A stretch of 47,077 nt of DNA from the NCBI GenBank assembly GCA_002421985.1, contig DISF01000096.1:1-47077 (forward strand), in the 5' to 3' direction. The position numbers and the translations under genes were made by a program. Each line of letters begins with the position of its first letter. Within the stretch, counting starts at the first letter, position 1. The notes under the pieces are model-generated. The model saw only the letters and a list, made by a program, of their open reading frames with translations. It ran no database searches and was not told where the DNA came from. The stretch comes from Roseovarius sp. UBA6217. Lineage in GTDB: Bacteria > Pseudomonadota > Alphaproteobacteria > Rhodobacterales > Rhodobacteraceae. This document shows, piece by piece, positions 8,823-18,167 of the stretch.

Positions 8823-9788
8823 ATGATTGACCGCTTTGACGATATACCAGAGACGGCGCTTGCCTGGCACCGGGCGGGCAAGGGCGCGGCCTTGGCCACG
8901 GTGGTCGAGACCTGGGGCAGCGCGCCGCGCCGGGTGGGCAGCCAGTTGGCGATTTCCGGCGCGGGCGAGATTGCCGGTTCGGTCTCGGGCGGCTGTGTCG
9001 AGGGGGCCGTTGTGGTCGAGGCGCTGGATGCCATCGAGGCGGGAAAGCCGGTGATGCTGGAATATGGCGTCAGCGACGGCGATGCCTTTGCCGTCGGGCT
9101 GGCCTGTGGCGGCACGATCCGGGTGCTGGTGGAGCCGGTGGGCAGCGTGATCCCCGAGGCGCTCTTGGCCGATCTGGTGGCGGCGCGGGCGGCGCGCGAG
9201 GCGGTGGCCTATGTCACCGGGCCGGGGGGGCGCGGGCTTGCGCGCGAGGGGTATGCCGAACGGTTTCGCATGGATCGCTCGGGGCTGGAGGCGGATGGCG
9301 AGACATTCGTGGCCATTCACAACCCGCCGCTGCGCCTGATCGTCGTCGGGGCGGTGCATATCGCGCAGGCGCTGGTGCCGATGGCGCGGACCCTGGGCTA
9401 TGACCCGGTGGTGATCGACCCGCGCGAGAGCTTTGCCAGCCCGGCGCGCTTTCCCGGCACGCGGCTCATTGCGGACTGGCCCGACGAGGCGGTGGCGACG
9501 CTGGGGTTGGACGGGCGCACGGGCCTTGTTCTGCTGACGCATGACCCGAAGCTTGACGATCCGGCGCTGATGGCGGGTTTGCGCTCGGACGTGTTCTATA
9601 TCGGCGCGCTCGGCTCGACCCGAACCCATGGCAAGCGGGTGGCGCGGCTGCATGAGGCGGGATTTTCGGAGGCCGAGATCGGGCGGATTCACGGGCCTAT
9701 CGGGCTTGATATCGGGGCGGCGGGACCGGCGGAGATCGCGGTCAGTATTCTCGCGGAGATGACGCGGGTGCTGAGGCGCGGCGCATGA
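8823..9788 (+). CDS. XdhC/CoxF-family molybdenum cofactor maturation protein
   Basis: A 321-residue protein with both XdhC domains. The N-terminal domain has LATVVETWGSAPRRVGSQLA and GSVSGGCVEGAVV; the C-terminal Rossmann-like domain begins LRLIVVGAVHIAQAL and has VVIDPRESFA, LLTHDPKLDD and FYIGALGSTRTHGKR. XdhC proteins bind sulfurated molybdenum cofactor and hand it to xanthine dehydrogenase-type enzymes. The Rossmann glycine loop is GAVHIA rather than GxGxxG. The gene lies three bases after the VWA gene and 10 before the molybdopterin-binding gene, in the order expected of a Cox-type maturation set. Confidence 0.9.
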   Translation: MIDRFDDIPETALAWHRAGKGAALATVVETWGSAPRRVGSQLAISGAGEIAGSVSGGCVEGAVVVEALDAIEAGKPVMLEYGVSDGDAFAVGLACGGTIRVLVEPVGSVIPEALLADLVAARAAREAVAYVTGPGGRGLAREGYAERFRMDRSGLEADGETFVAIHNPPLRLIVVGAVHIAQALVPMARTLGYDPVVIDPRESFASPARFPGTRLIADWPDEAVATLGLDGRTGLVLLTHDPKLDDPALMAGLRSDVFYIGALGSTRTHGKRVARLHEAGFSEAEIGRIHGPIGLDIGAAGPAEIAVSILAEMTRVLRRGA

Positions 9789-9798
9789 GGTTTGACCC

Positions 9799-10791
9799 AT
9801 GAAGTTTGGTCCCGTGCCGGTGGAAGAGGCCGAAGGCGCCATTCTCGCCCATTCGGAGCAGGTGGCATCGGGGCGCTTGCGCAAGGGCGTGGTGCTGGGC
9901 GAGGCCGAGATCGCGGCGCTGCGTGCAGCGGGGCACGAGGCGGTGACCGTGGCGCGGCTCGATCCGGGCGATCTGCACGAGGATGCCGCCGCCGAGCGGT
10001 TGGCCCACGCGCTGTGGAACGGGGCGGCGGGGATCGCGCCGGGGCGGGCCTTTACCGGCCGGGTGAACCTTTTGGCAGAGCGGGCGGGGGTGGTCTGTCT
10101 TGATGCGGGCGCGATCAACGCCGCCAATGCGGTGCATCCGATGGTGACCGTGGCCACCGTGCCCGACCACCACCAGATCCGCGCGGGGGGTATGGTTGCC
10201 ACGGTCAAGATCATCGCCTATGGCGTGCCCGAGGCCAGCGTGGCGCGCGCGGCGGGCGTGGCGCGCGGCGCGGTGCGGCTGGCCGTGGCGCGCTATCGCA
10301 CGGCGAGCCTCATTGTGACCGATGCGCCCGGCGGGCCGGGCACCAAGGGGGTGGAGGCGATCGAGGCGCGGGTTGTGGGTCTCGGCATGGCGATGGCGGG
10401 CGTGGCGGTTTGCGCCCACAACGAGGCCCCGCTTGCGCGCGAGATCGCGGCGGCGGCGGGCGAGATCGTGCTGATTCTCACCGCTTCGGCCACGTCTGAC
10501 CCCCATGATACCGCCCCGCAGGCGCTGCGCGCGGCGGGGGGGCGGGTGGAGCGGTTCGGGATGCCGGTCGATCCGGGCAACCTGCTCTTTCTGGGCCAGA
10601 TCGGCGACAAGCCGGTGATTGGCCTGCCGGGCAGCGCACGCAGCCCGGTGCTGCACGGGGCCGATTGGGTGCTGGCGCGGGTGGCTTGCGGGCTGCCTTG
10701 CGGCGCGGCCGAGATCGCGGCGATGGGGGTGGGGGGGCTCCTGAAGGAAATCCCCACCCGCCCGCAGCCCCGCCGGGGCCCGCGCGGCTGA
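9799..10791 (+). CDS. Molybdopterin-binding protein (MoeA/CinA-like fold)
   Basis: A 330-residue protein. An N-terminal part with GAILAHS and LRKGVVLGEAEIAAL resembles the entry domain of Cox-linked molybdopterin-binding proteins, and the C-terminal half carries a MoCF-biosynthesis-like segment (GEIVLILTASATSDPHDTAP, then GQIGDKPVIGLPGSARSPVL). Such proteins are found beside xdhC and CO dehydrogenase-type genes and probably help load or modify the cofactor; the exact reaction is not known to me. It is fourth in the cluster, same strand, and a 93-base gap with a possible promoter separates it from the structural genes. Confidence 0.8.
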   Translation: MKFGPVPVEEAEGAILAHSEQVASGRLRKGVVLGEAEIAALRAAGHEAVTVARLDPGDLHEDAAAERLAHALWNGAAGIAPGRAFTGRVNLLAERAGVVCLDAGAINAANAVHPMVTVATVPDHHQIRAGGMVATVKIIAYGVPEASVARAAGVARGAVRLAVARYRTASLIVTDAPGGPGTKGVEAIEARVVGLGMAMAGVAVCAHNEAPLAREIAAAAGEIVLILTASATSDPHDTAPQALRAAGGRVERFGMPVDPGNLLFLGQIGDKPVIGLPGSARSPVLHGADWVLARVACGLPCGAAEIAAMGVGGLLKEIPTRPQPRRGPRG

Positions 10792-10816
10792 GGCGGCACT
10801 TATGCCGAACTATCCA

Positions 10817-10844
10817 TTGAGTTTTGCGAAATGGGCGCTAGGCT
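10817..10844 (+). promoter_or_regulatory. Possible sigma-70 promoter for the hydroxylase subunits
   Basis: TTGAGT, 16 bases, then TAGGCT lies 40 bases upstream of the small-subunit start. The -35 is good and the -10 is weak. It would allow the S-L-M genes to be expressed apart from the maturation genes. Confidence 0.3.
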
Positions 10845-10884
10845 CTGCGATGGGAGCCAGAAACACAGCAACCGGGAGGAGCCG

Positions 10885-11370
<486 letters not shown>

Positions 11371-11380
11371 GCGAAGACAT

Positions 11381-11438
11381 GGGGGCGCTGCCCCCGCGCC
11401 TGCGGCGCTCCCCCGGAGTATTTCGGGCAAGATGAAGC
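11381..11438 (+). repeat. Repeat R3, copy c, with GC hairpin
   Basis: GGGGGC-GCT-GCCCCC forms a tight hairpin, followed by CTCCCCCGGAGTATTTCGGG and CAAGATGAAGCG. It sits between the small- and large-subunit genes and matches the copies at 4313-4349 and 7491-7545. Confidence 0.55.
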
Positions 11439-11488
11439 GCGGTGGGTTTGATTGGGGGAGACCCCGGACCATTCAGGGAGGTCAAGAC

Positions 11489-13852
11489 ATGCCCAAAGAC
11501 GGAGGCATTGGCGCCAGCACCAGGCGGCGCGAGGACGTGCGGTTTCTGACCGGCAACGGCCATTATACCGATGATATCAACCTGCGCGGGCAGGCCTATG
11601 TGCATTTCCTGCGCTCGGATGTGGCGCATGGGCGGCTGAGGTCGGTCGATACCAGCGCCGCCGAGGCGATGCCCGGCGTGCTGCGCATATTCACCGGCAA
11701 GGATTTCGAGGCGGTTGGCGGTGTGCCCTGTGGCTGGCAGGTGACGGACCGGTTCGGGCAACCGATGCAGGAGCCGAAGCACCCGGTGCTGGCCCATGGC
11801 AAGGTGCGCCATGTGGGCGATCCCATCGCCGCCGTGGTGGCCGAGACCCGCGAGCAGGCGCGCGACGCCGCCGAGGCGATCGAACTGGACATCGAGGAAT
11901 TGCCGGCGGTCGTGGACATGAAGGCCGCGCTCAAGGATGGCGCGCCCAAGGTGCATGACGAGTTGACCAGCAATCTTTGCTATGACTGGGGCTTTGTCGA
12001 GGAAAACAAATCCGCCGTTGACGAGGCGTTCGCAAAGGCCGCGCATGTCACCACGCTGGAACTGGTCAACAACCGCCTCATTGCCAACCCGATGGAGCCG
12101 CGCGTGGCGGTGGGCGATTACAACCGCTCGACGGGCGATTCGACGCTCTATACCACCAGCCAGAACCCGCATGTGATCCGGCTTCTGATGGGGGCCTTTG
12201 TTCTGGGCATCCCCGAGCACAAGCTGCGCGTGGTGGCCCCCGATGTGGGCGGCGGGTTCGGCTCCAAGATTTTCCACTATGCCGAGGAGGCATTCTGCAC
12301 CTTTGCCGCCAAGGCGCTCAACCGTCCGGTGAAATGGACATCGAGCCGGTCGGAGGCGTTCATGTCGGATGCGCATGGCCGCGACCATGTGACGAAGATC
12401 GAACTGGCGCTCGATAAGGACAACAACTTTACCGCTATCCGCACCGAGACTTATGCCAATATGGGGGCGTATCTGAGCACTTTCGCACCCTCGGTGCCGA
12501 CATGGCTTCACGGCACGCTGATGGCCGGGAACTACAAGACCCCGCATATCTATGTGAACGTCAAGGCGGTGTTCACCAACACGGTGCCGGTCGATGCCTA
12601 TCGCGGCGCGGGCCGCCCCGAGGCGACCTATCAGCTTGAGCGGGTGATCGACAAGGCGGCGCACGAATTGGGCGTCGATCCCATCGCGCTCAGGCGGCAG
12701 AACTTCATCACCGAGTTTCCCTATGCCACGCCGGTCGCGGTGGAATATGACACCGGCGATTATCATGCCACGATGGACAAGCTCGAAGAGATCGCCGATC
12801 TCAAGGGCTTTGCCGCGCGGCGCAAGGAAAGCGAGGCGCGGGGCCGCCTGCGCGGCCTTGGCATCAACTGTTACATCGAGGCCTGCGGCATCGCGCCGTC
12901 GAACCTCGTCGGACAGTTGGGCGCGCGCGCGGGCCTGTATGAGAGCGCCACGGTGCGCGTCAATGCCACGGGCGGGCTGGTGGTGATGACCGGGTCGCAT
13001 TCCCACGGGCAGGGGCATGAGACATCCTTTGCGCAAGTCATCTCGGAGATGATCGGCATCGACGCCGACATGGTCGAGATCGTGCATGGCGATACCGCCA
13101 ATACGCCGATGGGCATGGGCACCTATGGCTCGCGCAGCCTTGCAGTGGGCGGCAGCGCCATGGTGCGCGCCACCGAGAAGATCATCAACAAGGCCAAGAA
13201 GATCGCGGCCCACCTGATGGAGGCCGCCGAGGGCGATATCGAGCTGAAGGATGGCCGGTTCAGCGTCGCGGGCACGGATAAATCCGTGGCCTGGGGCGAT
13301 GTCACGCTCGCCGCCTATGTGCCGCACAACTATCCGCTGGCCGATCTGGAGCCGGGGCTTGAGGAGACGGCGTTCTATGATCCGGCGAATTTCACCTATC
13401 CCGCCGGGGCCTATGCCTGCGAGGTGGAGGTGGACCCCGATACCGGCCGCGTGACCATCGAACGGTTTGCCGCCGCCGACGATTTCGGCAATGTTGTCAA
13501 TCCGATGATCGTCTCGGGGCAGGTGCATGGCGGCATCGGGCAGGGGATCGGGCAGGCGCTGCTCGAGGCCTGCGCCTATGACGAGAATGGCCAGCTTCTG
13601 ACCGGCAGCTACATGGATTATGCCATGCCGCGCGCCGCTGACGTGCCGTTCTACCGGGTGGATCATTCCTGCCAGACGCCCTGCACCCACAACCCGCTGG
13701 GGGTAAAAGGCTGTGGCGAGGCGGGGGCCATCGGCAGCCCGCCCGCGGTGGTCAACGCGGTCATCGACGCGCTGCAATCGGGTGGCCACGACATCGCCCA
13801 TATCGACATGCCGCTGTCGCCGTCGCGTGTCTGGCAAGCGATGCAAGGGTAA
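11489..13852 (+). CDS. Form II CO dehydrogenase-type molybdenum large subunit
   Basis: The 787-residue catalytic subunit of a xanthine-oxidase-family enzyme. It has RREDVRFLTGNGHYTDDI at the N-terminus, PDVGGGFGSK, GQGHETSFAQV, and the catalytic glutamate region VKGCGEAGAIGSPPAVVNAV. The active-site loop reads AYRGAGR (residues 370-376). True form I CO dehydrogenases carry AYxCSFR, with the cysteine that holds copper, so this protein is form II. Form II enzymes have doubtful or no CO-oxidising activity, and the natural substrate here is unknown. The start at 11489 follows GGGAGG; the medium subunit starts 11 bases after the stop. Confidence 0.93.
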   Translation: MPKDGGIGASTRRREDVRFLTGNGHYTDDINLRGQAYVHFLRSDVAHGRLRSVDTSAAEAMPGVLRIFTGKDFEAVGGVPCGWQVTDRFGQPMQEPKHPVLAHGKVRHVGDPIAAVVAETREQARDAAEAIELDIEELPAVVDMKAALKDGAPKVHDELTSNLCYDWGFVEENKSAVDEAFAKAAHVTTLELVNNRLIANPMEPRVAVGDYNRSTGDSTLYTTSQNPHVIRLLMGAFVLGIPEHKLRVVAPDVGGGFGSKIFHYAEEAFCTFAAKALNRPVKWTSSRSEAFMSDAHGRDHVTKIELALDKDNNFTAIRTETYANMGAYLSTFAPSVPTWLHGTLMAGNYKTPHIYVNVKAVFTNTVPVDAYRGAGRPEATYQLERVIDKAAHELGVDPIALRRQNFITEFPYATPVAVEYDTGDYHATMDKLEEIADLKGFAARRKESEARGRLRGLGINCYIEACGIAPSNLVGQLGARAGLYESATVRVNATGGLVVMTGSHSHGQGHETSFAQVISEMIGIDADMVEIVHGDTANTPMGMGTYGSRSLAVGGSAMVRATEKIINKAKKIAAHLMEAAEGDIELKDGRFSVAGTDKSVAWGDVTLAAYVPHNYPLADLEPGLEETAFYDPANFTYPAGAYACEVEVDPDTGRVTIERFAAADDFGNVVNPMIVSGQVHGGIGQGIGQALLEACAYDENGQLLTGSYMDYAMPRAADVPFYRVDHSCQTPCTHNPLGVKGCGEAGAIGSPPAVVNAVIDALQSGGHDIAHIDMPLSPSRVWQAMQG

Positions 13853-13863
13853 GGAGAGCGATC

Positions 13864-14652
13864 ATGTATGCATTCGAAATAGACCGCCCCACGACACTGG
13901 CCGATGCGATCAAGGCGCTCGGGGCCGAGGACGCGCAGGCGCTGGGCGGCGGGCAGACGCTCATTCCGTCGCTGAAACAGCGTCTGGCCTCGCCCGCGCG
14001 GCTGGTATGCCTGTCGGGGGTGGCCGAGATCAAGGGCATCAGAACCGCCGATGATGGCGCGCTCTGTATCGGTGGCGGCACCACCCACGCGGATGTGGCG
14101 GCAGGCGCCGGGGCCTATCCGGCGCTCGCGGCGCTGGCCGCAAATATCGGCGATCCGGCGGTGCGCAATCGCGGCACCATCGGCGGCAGCCTTGCCAATA
14201 ACGACCCGTCCGCCTGCTATCCGGCGGCGGTGCTGGCGTCGGGCGCCACGGTGGTGACGAATACCCGGCAGATCGCGGCGGATGACTTCTTTGACGGCAT
14301 GTTCGCCACGGCGCTCGAAGAGGGCGAGATCATCACCGAGGTGCGATTCCCCGTGCCCGAAGCGGCCAGCTACCAGAAGTTCGAGCAACCCGCCTCGCGG
14401 TTTGCGCTCGTGGGGGTGTTCGTGGCGAAATACGCCACGGGCGTGCGCGTCGCGGTCACTGGCGCGTCGGAGGGCGGCGTGTTCCGCTGGTCCGAGGCGG
14501 AGGCGGCACTCACGTCCAGTTTCACGCCCGAGGCGCTCGACGGGCTGGTGCTCTCGGGCGATGGCATGATCGCCGACCTGCACGGATCGGGTGCCTATCG
14601 CGCGCATCTGGTGGACGTCATGACGCGCCGTGCGGTGGCGGCGGCGGGCTGA
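13864..14652 (+). CDS. Molybdenum hydroxylase medium subunit, FAD-binding (CoxM type)
   Basis: A 262-residue flavoprotein subunit. The two FAD pyrophosphate motifs are ALGGGQTLIPSLKQR (about residues 27-41) and TIGGSLANNDPSACYP (about 103-118). It takes electrons from the 2Fe-2S subunit and passes them to the respiratory chain or another acceptor. It closes the S-L-M group. A strong hairpin follows the stop, and the next gene converges on it. Confidence 0.94.
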   Translation: MYAFEIDRPTTLADAIKALGAEDAQALGGGQTLIPSLKQRLASPARLVCLSGVAEIKGIRTADDGALCIGGGTTHADVAAGAGAYPALAALAANIGDPAVRNRGTIGGSLANNDPSACYPAAVLASGATVVTNTRQIAADDFFDGMFATALEEGEIITEVRFPVPEAASYQKFEQPASRFALVGVFVAKYATGVRVAVTGASEGGVFRWSEAEAALTSSFTPEALDGLVLSGDGMIADLHGSGAYRAHLVDVMTRRAVAAAG

Positions 14653-14670
14653 GCGGGGCGCATTGCGAAC

Positions 14671-14710
14671 AAGGGGCCGTGCTTCATCAGGGGCGCGGCC
14701 CTTTCCTATT
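14671..14710. terminator. Likely bidirectional terminator between coxM and the acylase gene
   Basis: AAGGGGCCGTGC pairs with GCGCGGCCCTT across a 9-base loop, with one bulged G and one G-T pair. On the plus strand TTTCCTATTT follows. It overlaps the last bases of the convergent acylase gene. Confidence 0.55.
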
Positions 14711-17189
14711 TCTGACCCTCTGGCATCAGCACCGTCACCCCCACCGATGCCGCGCGGGCGAGCCCCTCGTCAAGCGACATCGGGATATATTCGCCGCGCC
14801 GCCAGAGCTGGGCCATGTCGTCGTAATGGCGGCTCAGGAAATGGCCCGATTGGCCGGTCGAGGTGATGAACACGCTGCTGTCGGGATCGGCGAAATCATA
14901 GACGCCGCGATAGCCCGCGCCGTGCACGTTGGCAAACGGGTCCGCGCCCGCGCCGCCCCGCGTGCGCCCGCGCATCAGCGTGTTGTCGCCGCCCGAGGTT
15001 GATTGGCGTATATTGACGAAATAGCGCAGGAGCGGCACCTCGCCCAGGGTCTGGTGGTCATGGGTGGCCTGATGCGCGTCGCCCCAGCGCAGGCTTTCGA
15101 GCGAGCGGCCATAGCGTTCCGTTATCCAGATCAGCGCATCGTCAAGCGCCATGCGCGCAATGTCGGTGCAGGTCTCGCGCGCGGTGGATTGCCTGATATC
15201 GCACCACGCCGACGCCCCGCCGACATCGCGGAACACCCGCTCGATAAAGACCGGCTCGGGATGGGAAAACTCGCGCGCCAGCGGCCCGAGATCGTCCTCG
15301 ATGAGCCGGTCCATCAGCGCCCGCATCCACGCGGCGTAGATCAGCGGCTCGGGCAGGTGCTCGTTCATCTCGCCGTTCCAGTTCGCGAGCAGGTCGAGCG
15401 CGCGCTGGCGCAGGCGTTCGGGCGTGCCCTCGGGGGCGGCCTCGCCGGTGAACCACAGATCCGCCCCGATCAGCGGCAGAAGCGAGCGCGCGGTAAAGCT
15501 CACCGCGTCGAGCTGCGCCTCGATGAAGCTGTCGCGCGTGTGCACCGCGCGCCGCTGCATCAATTCGCGCCAGCGATGGATGCGCTGTGTGTCGCCCCAA
15601 TGGTGGCTGACATGCATCGGAAAGGGCCGATCGACGATCTTGTTGTTGGTATTGCCCAGGATTCCGCCCGAGGGGTCGATGAATTCGGGATTGGCGGTCA
15701 CGGGCAGCATTCCCTGCCAGCGGTTCTCGGGGATCCAGCCTCGGCTGGGCATCCGGCCCTCGGTCTCGTGGCGGGCATCGCGGCGGGGCATGGCCCCGAT
15801 AAGCTTGAGCGCGATACCTTGTTCGTCGGCCAGAATCAGGTTCTGTGAGGGCGCGATATGGAGCGCGGCGCTCGTTAGCGCCTCGGCGATCGAGGTGGCG
15901 CGCATCAGCCGTATGGCCGCGGTCATCGTGGTGTCGCGGTCCGAGAGTGCGGTCCAGGAGACGGAGGCCACGTGCCCCTGCGGCGTGATCTCGCCAAGGT
16001 TATAGTGGCTGCCGGGCAGGACCGGGCCGTTCTCGGTCCAGCGCAGGGTGAGGGTGACGGGGTCTTCGCCCTTGACCTCGATGATGGTGCGCGCGGTGCG
16101 AAACGGGGCCCAGCCTTCGGGCGTGAGATATTGGCCCGGATCGTCGGGGTTGAGCTGTTCGATGAACACGTCCTGATCGTCAAGATAGGACGAGGTCAGC
16201 CCCCAGCCAAGCCGTGCGCTGCGCCCGGTGAGGATCGCGGGAATGCCGGGGATGGTGCCGCCGATGACGCCGCCCGACTCAAGCTCCAGCCGCGCCAGAT
16301 ACCAGATCGCGGGGGCGGAAAACCCCAGATGCGGATCATTGGCCAGAAGCGTGCTCCCCGAGGCCGAACGCGAAGCGGCGGCCGCCCAGCCATTGGAGGC
16401 CCCGGCAAAGGCGCGCGCGGGAAAGGGCGAGAGCGGATCCGCGGCGGGCTGCCCCCGCGCCGGGGCAAGGCCCGCGAAGCGCGCACCGGGAAAGAGGCTC
16501 GCGTAATCGGGCAGCGCGGCGATACCGCTGCCGGGATCGTCGGGCAGGATATCGCCAAGCCGCGCCGGATCATCGAGCGCCAGCGAGGCGCGCGCGCGAA
16601 GCACCTCCTCGCTCAGATGGCCCGAAAGCTGCACCGCCATCAGCTTGACGAGCGCGATGGAATCGGCGGGTTGCCACGGGGCAACGGGGGCGTTGAACAG
16701 GAACTGCTCGGGTGCGCCGCGCCCCAGCGCCTCGCGGTTGATCTCGGTGATCCGCGCATTGACCCCGTCGGAATAGGCCTTGAGTGCCGAAAGCGTCGCG
16801 GCATCCTGCGCCGCCACCGAGGCGCGCGCGAGATTGTAGAGATCGAAGCGGCGCAGCGTGGTGTCGATCTTGACGGTGCGCGCGCCGAACACCTCTGACA
16901 GCCGCCCCTGCACCGTGCGGCGCATCATCGTCATCTGCCAAAGCCGGTCTTGCGCATGGGCATAGCCAAGGCCAAAGAACGTGTCGGCATCGCTTGCCCC
17001 GAAGATATGCGGCACGTTTGCATTGTCGCGCACGATCTCGACCGGGGCGGTGATCCCGTCCACGGCAAGGCGCTTGTCATACTCGGGCAGAGAGCGGGCG
17101 AGCAGCATGTAGATGATCGCCACCGCGACCAGCGCCAGCACCACCAGCCCGCCCGCGATACGCAACAGCCATTTCAGGATCACCGGCAT
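14706..17189 (-). CDS. Penicillin acylase family protein
   Basis: An 827-residue Ntn-hydrolase precursor. An N-terminal hydrophobic segment (ILKWLLRIAGGLVVLALVAV) would carry it to the membrane or periplasm. The alpha chain has VDGITAPVEIVRD and GYAHAQDRLWQM. The catalytic serine is expected at SNGW (about residue 265), where the family cleaves itself to give the beta chain; then come NDPHLGFSAPAIWYLARLE, GGTIPGIPAILTGR and LGWGLT. Members cleave amide bonds in beta-lactams, acyl-homoserine lactones or other acyl amides; which one cannot be told. The start at 17189 (MPVILKW) has a GGAAAGG site; 17219 is an alternative. It is a single gene, convergent with coxM. Confidence 0.9.
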   Translation of the reverse strand: MPVILKWLLRIAGGLVVLALVAVAIIYMLLARSLPEYDKRLAVDGITAPVEIVRDNANVPHIFGASDADTFFGLGYAHAQDRLWQMTMMRRTVQGRLSEVFGARTVKIDTTLRRFDLYNLARASVAAQDAATLSALKAYSDGVNARITEINREALGRGAPEQFLFNAPVAPWQPADSIALVKLMAVQLSGHLSEEVLRARASLALDDPARLGDILPDDPGSGIAALPDYASLFPGARFAGLAPARGQPAADPLSPFPARAFAGASNGWAAAASRSASGSTLLANDPHLGFSAPAIWYLARLELESGGVIGGTIPGIPAILTGRSARLGWGLTSSYLDDQDVFIEQLNPDDPGQYLTPEGWAPFRTARTIIEVKGEDPVTLTLRWTENGPVLPGSHYNLGEITPQGHVASVSWTALSDRDTTMTAAIRLMRATSIAEALTSAALHIAPSQNLILADEQGIALKLIGAMPRRDARHETEGRMPSRGWIPENRWQGMLPVTANPEFIDPSGGILGNTNNKIVDRPFPMHVSHHWGDTQRIHRWRELMQRRAVHTRDSFIEAQLDAVSFTARSLLPLIGADLWFTGEAAPEGTPERLRQRALDLLANWNGEMNEHLPEPLIYAAWMRALMDRLIEDDLGPLAREFSHPEPVFIERVFRDVGGASAWCDIRQSTARETCTDIARMALDDALIWITERYGRSLESLRWGDAHQATHDHQTLGEVPLLRYFVNIRQSTSGGDNTLMRGRTRGGAGADPFANVHGAGYRGVYDFADPDSSVFITSTGQSGHFLSRHYDDMAQLWRRGEYIPMSLDEGLARAASVGVTVLMPEGQK

Positions 17190-17282
17190 CAAGACGCCTT
17201 TCCGAGTTTGTGCTTGCATCCCCCTTGGGGATAGTCAGAAATCCCGCCCGAGACAACGGCAACGCGACAGGAGGAAGACGAC

Positions 17283-18155
17283 ATGGCGAAACTGGCATTT
17301 CTGGGTCTGGGAGTGATGGGTTATCCGATGGCGGGCCACCTGTCGGCGGCGGGGCATGATGTCTGCGTCTATAACCGCACCGCGGCCAAGGCCGAAAAAT
17401 GGGCGGCGCAGCATGGCGGGCGGCACGCCGCGACGCCCCGCGAGGCGGCACAGGGGGCCGCGTTCGTGATGGCCTGCGTCGGCAATGACGACGATCTGCG
17501 CAGCGTCTGCCTTGGCGCGGACGGGGCTTTTGCGGGCATGGGCGCGGGGGCGATCTTTGTCGATCACACCACGGTCTCGGCCAAGGTCACGCGCGAGCTG
17601 TATGAGGCCGCGAAGGCAGGTGGTTTCGGCTTTGTCGATGCGCCGGTGTCGGGTGGGCAGGCGGGGGCCGAGAACGGGCAGCTTTCCATCATGTGCGGCG
17701 GCGACGAGGCGCATTATACCGCCGCCGAGCCGGTCATCGCCACCTATGCCAAGCTCTGCCGCCGCATCGGCGAGAGCGGCGCGGGCCAGATGACCAAGAT
17801 GGCCAACCAGATCGCCATTGCCGGGCTGGTGCAGGGCCTTTCCGAGGCGCTGCATTTCGCCGAGAAGGCCGGGCTTGACGGGCACGCGGTGGTCGAGGTC
17901 ATCAGCCAGGGCGCGGCCGGGTCGTGGCAGATGTCGAACCGCTACAAGACCATGCTTGACGGTCACTGGACCCACGGTTTCGCGGTGGACTGGATGCGCA
18001 AGGATCTGGGCATCTGCCTCGATACCGCCGACGAGGTGGGGGCAAGCCTGCCGGTCACGGCGTTGGTGGATCAGTTCTACAAGGACGTGCAGAAGATGGG
18101 CGGCGGGCGCTGGGACACGTCGAGCCTGCTCGCGCGATTGCGCAAGATGGGGTGA
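17283..18155 (+). CDS. NAD(P)-dependent oxidoreductase, 3-hydroxyisobutyrate dehydrogenase family
   Basis: A 290-residue beta-hydroxyacid dehydrogenase. The NAD(P)-binding motif is FLGLGVMGYPMAGHL at the N-terminus, the substrate motif is VDAPVSGGQAGAENGQLSIM (about 118-137), and the catalytic lysine lies in MTKMANQ (K172, with N175). The family oxidises 3-hydroxyisobutyrate, tartronate semialdehyde and related compounds; no neighbour identifies the substrate. The start follows a GGAGGA ribosome site. It converges with the MFS gene, with only nine bases between the two stops. Confidence 0.9.
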   Translation: MAKLAFLGLGVMGYPMAGHLSAAGHDVCVYNRTAAKAEKWAAQHGGRHAATPREAAQGAAFVMACVGNDDDLRSVCLGADGAFAGMGAGAIFVDHTTVSAKVTRELYEAAKAGGFGFVDAPVSGGQAGAENGQLSIMCGGDEAHYTAAEPVIATYAKLCRRIGESGAGQMTKMANQIAIAGLVQGLSEALHFAEKAGLDGHAVVEVISQGAAGSWQMSNRYKTMLDGHWTHGFAVDWMRKDLGICLDTADEVGASLPVTALVDQFYKDVQKMGGGRWDTSSLLARLRKMG

Positions 18156-18167
18156 GCAACATGCTCA
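18153..18167. other. Small palindrome containing both convergent stop codons
   Basis: TGAGCA-ACA-TGCTCA: the TGA of the dehydrogenase and the TGA of the MFS gene (minus) are the ends of a perfect 6-bp inverted repeat. With no T-tract it is probably not a terminator by itself. Confidence 0.35.

Noticed and set aside
7293..10214. 973-codon minus-strand frame across the molybdenum hydroxylase maturation genes
   Set aside because: It is antisense to four well-supported genes and rich in Arg, His and Pro as antisense frames in GC-rich DNA are.
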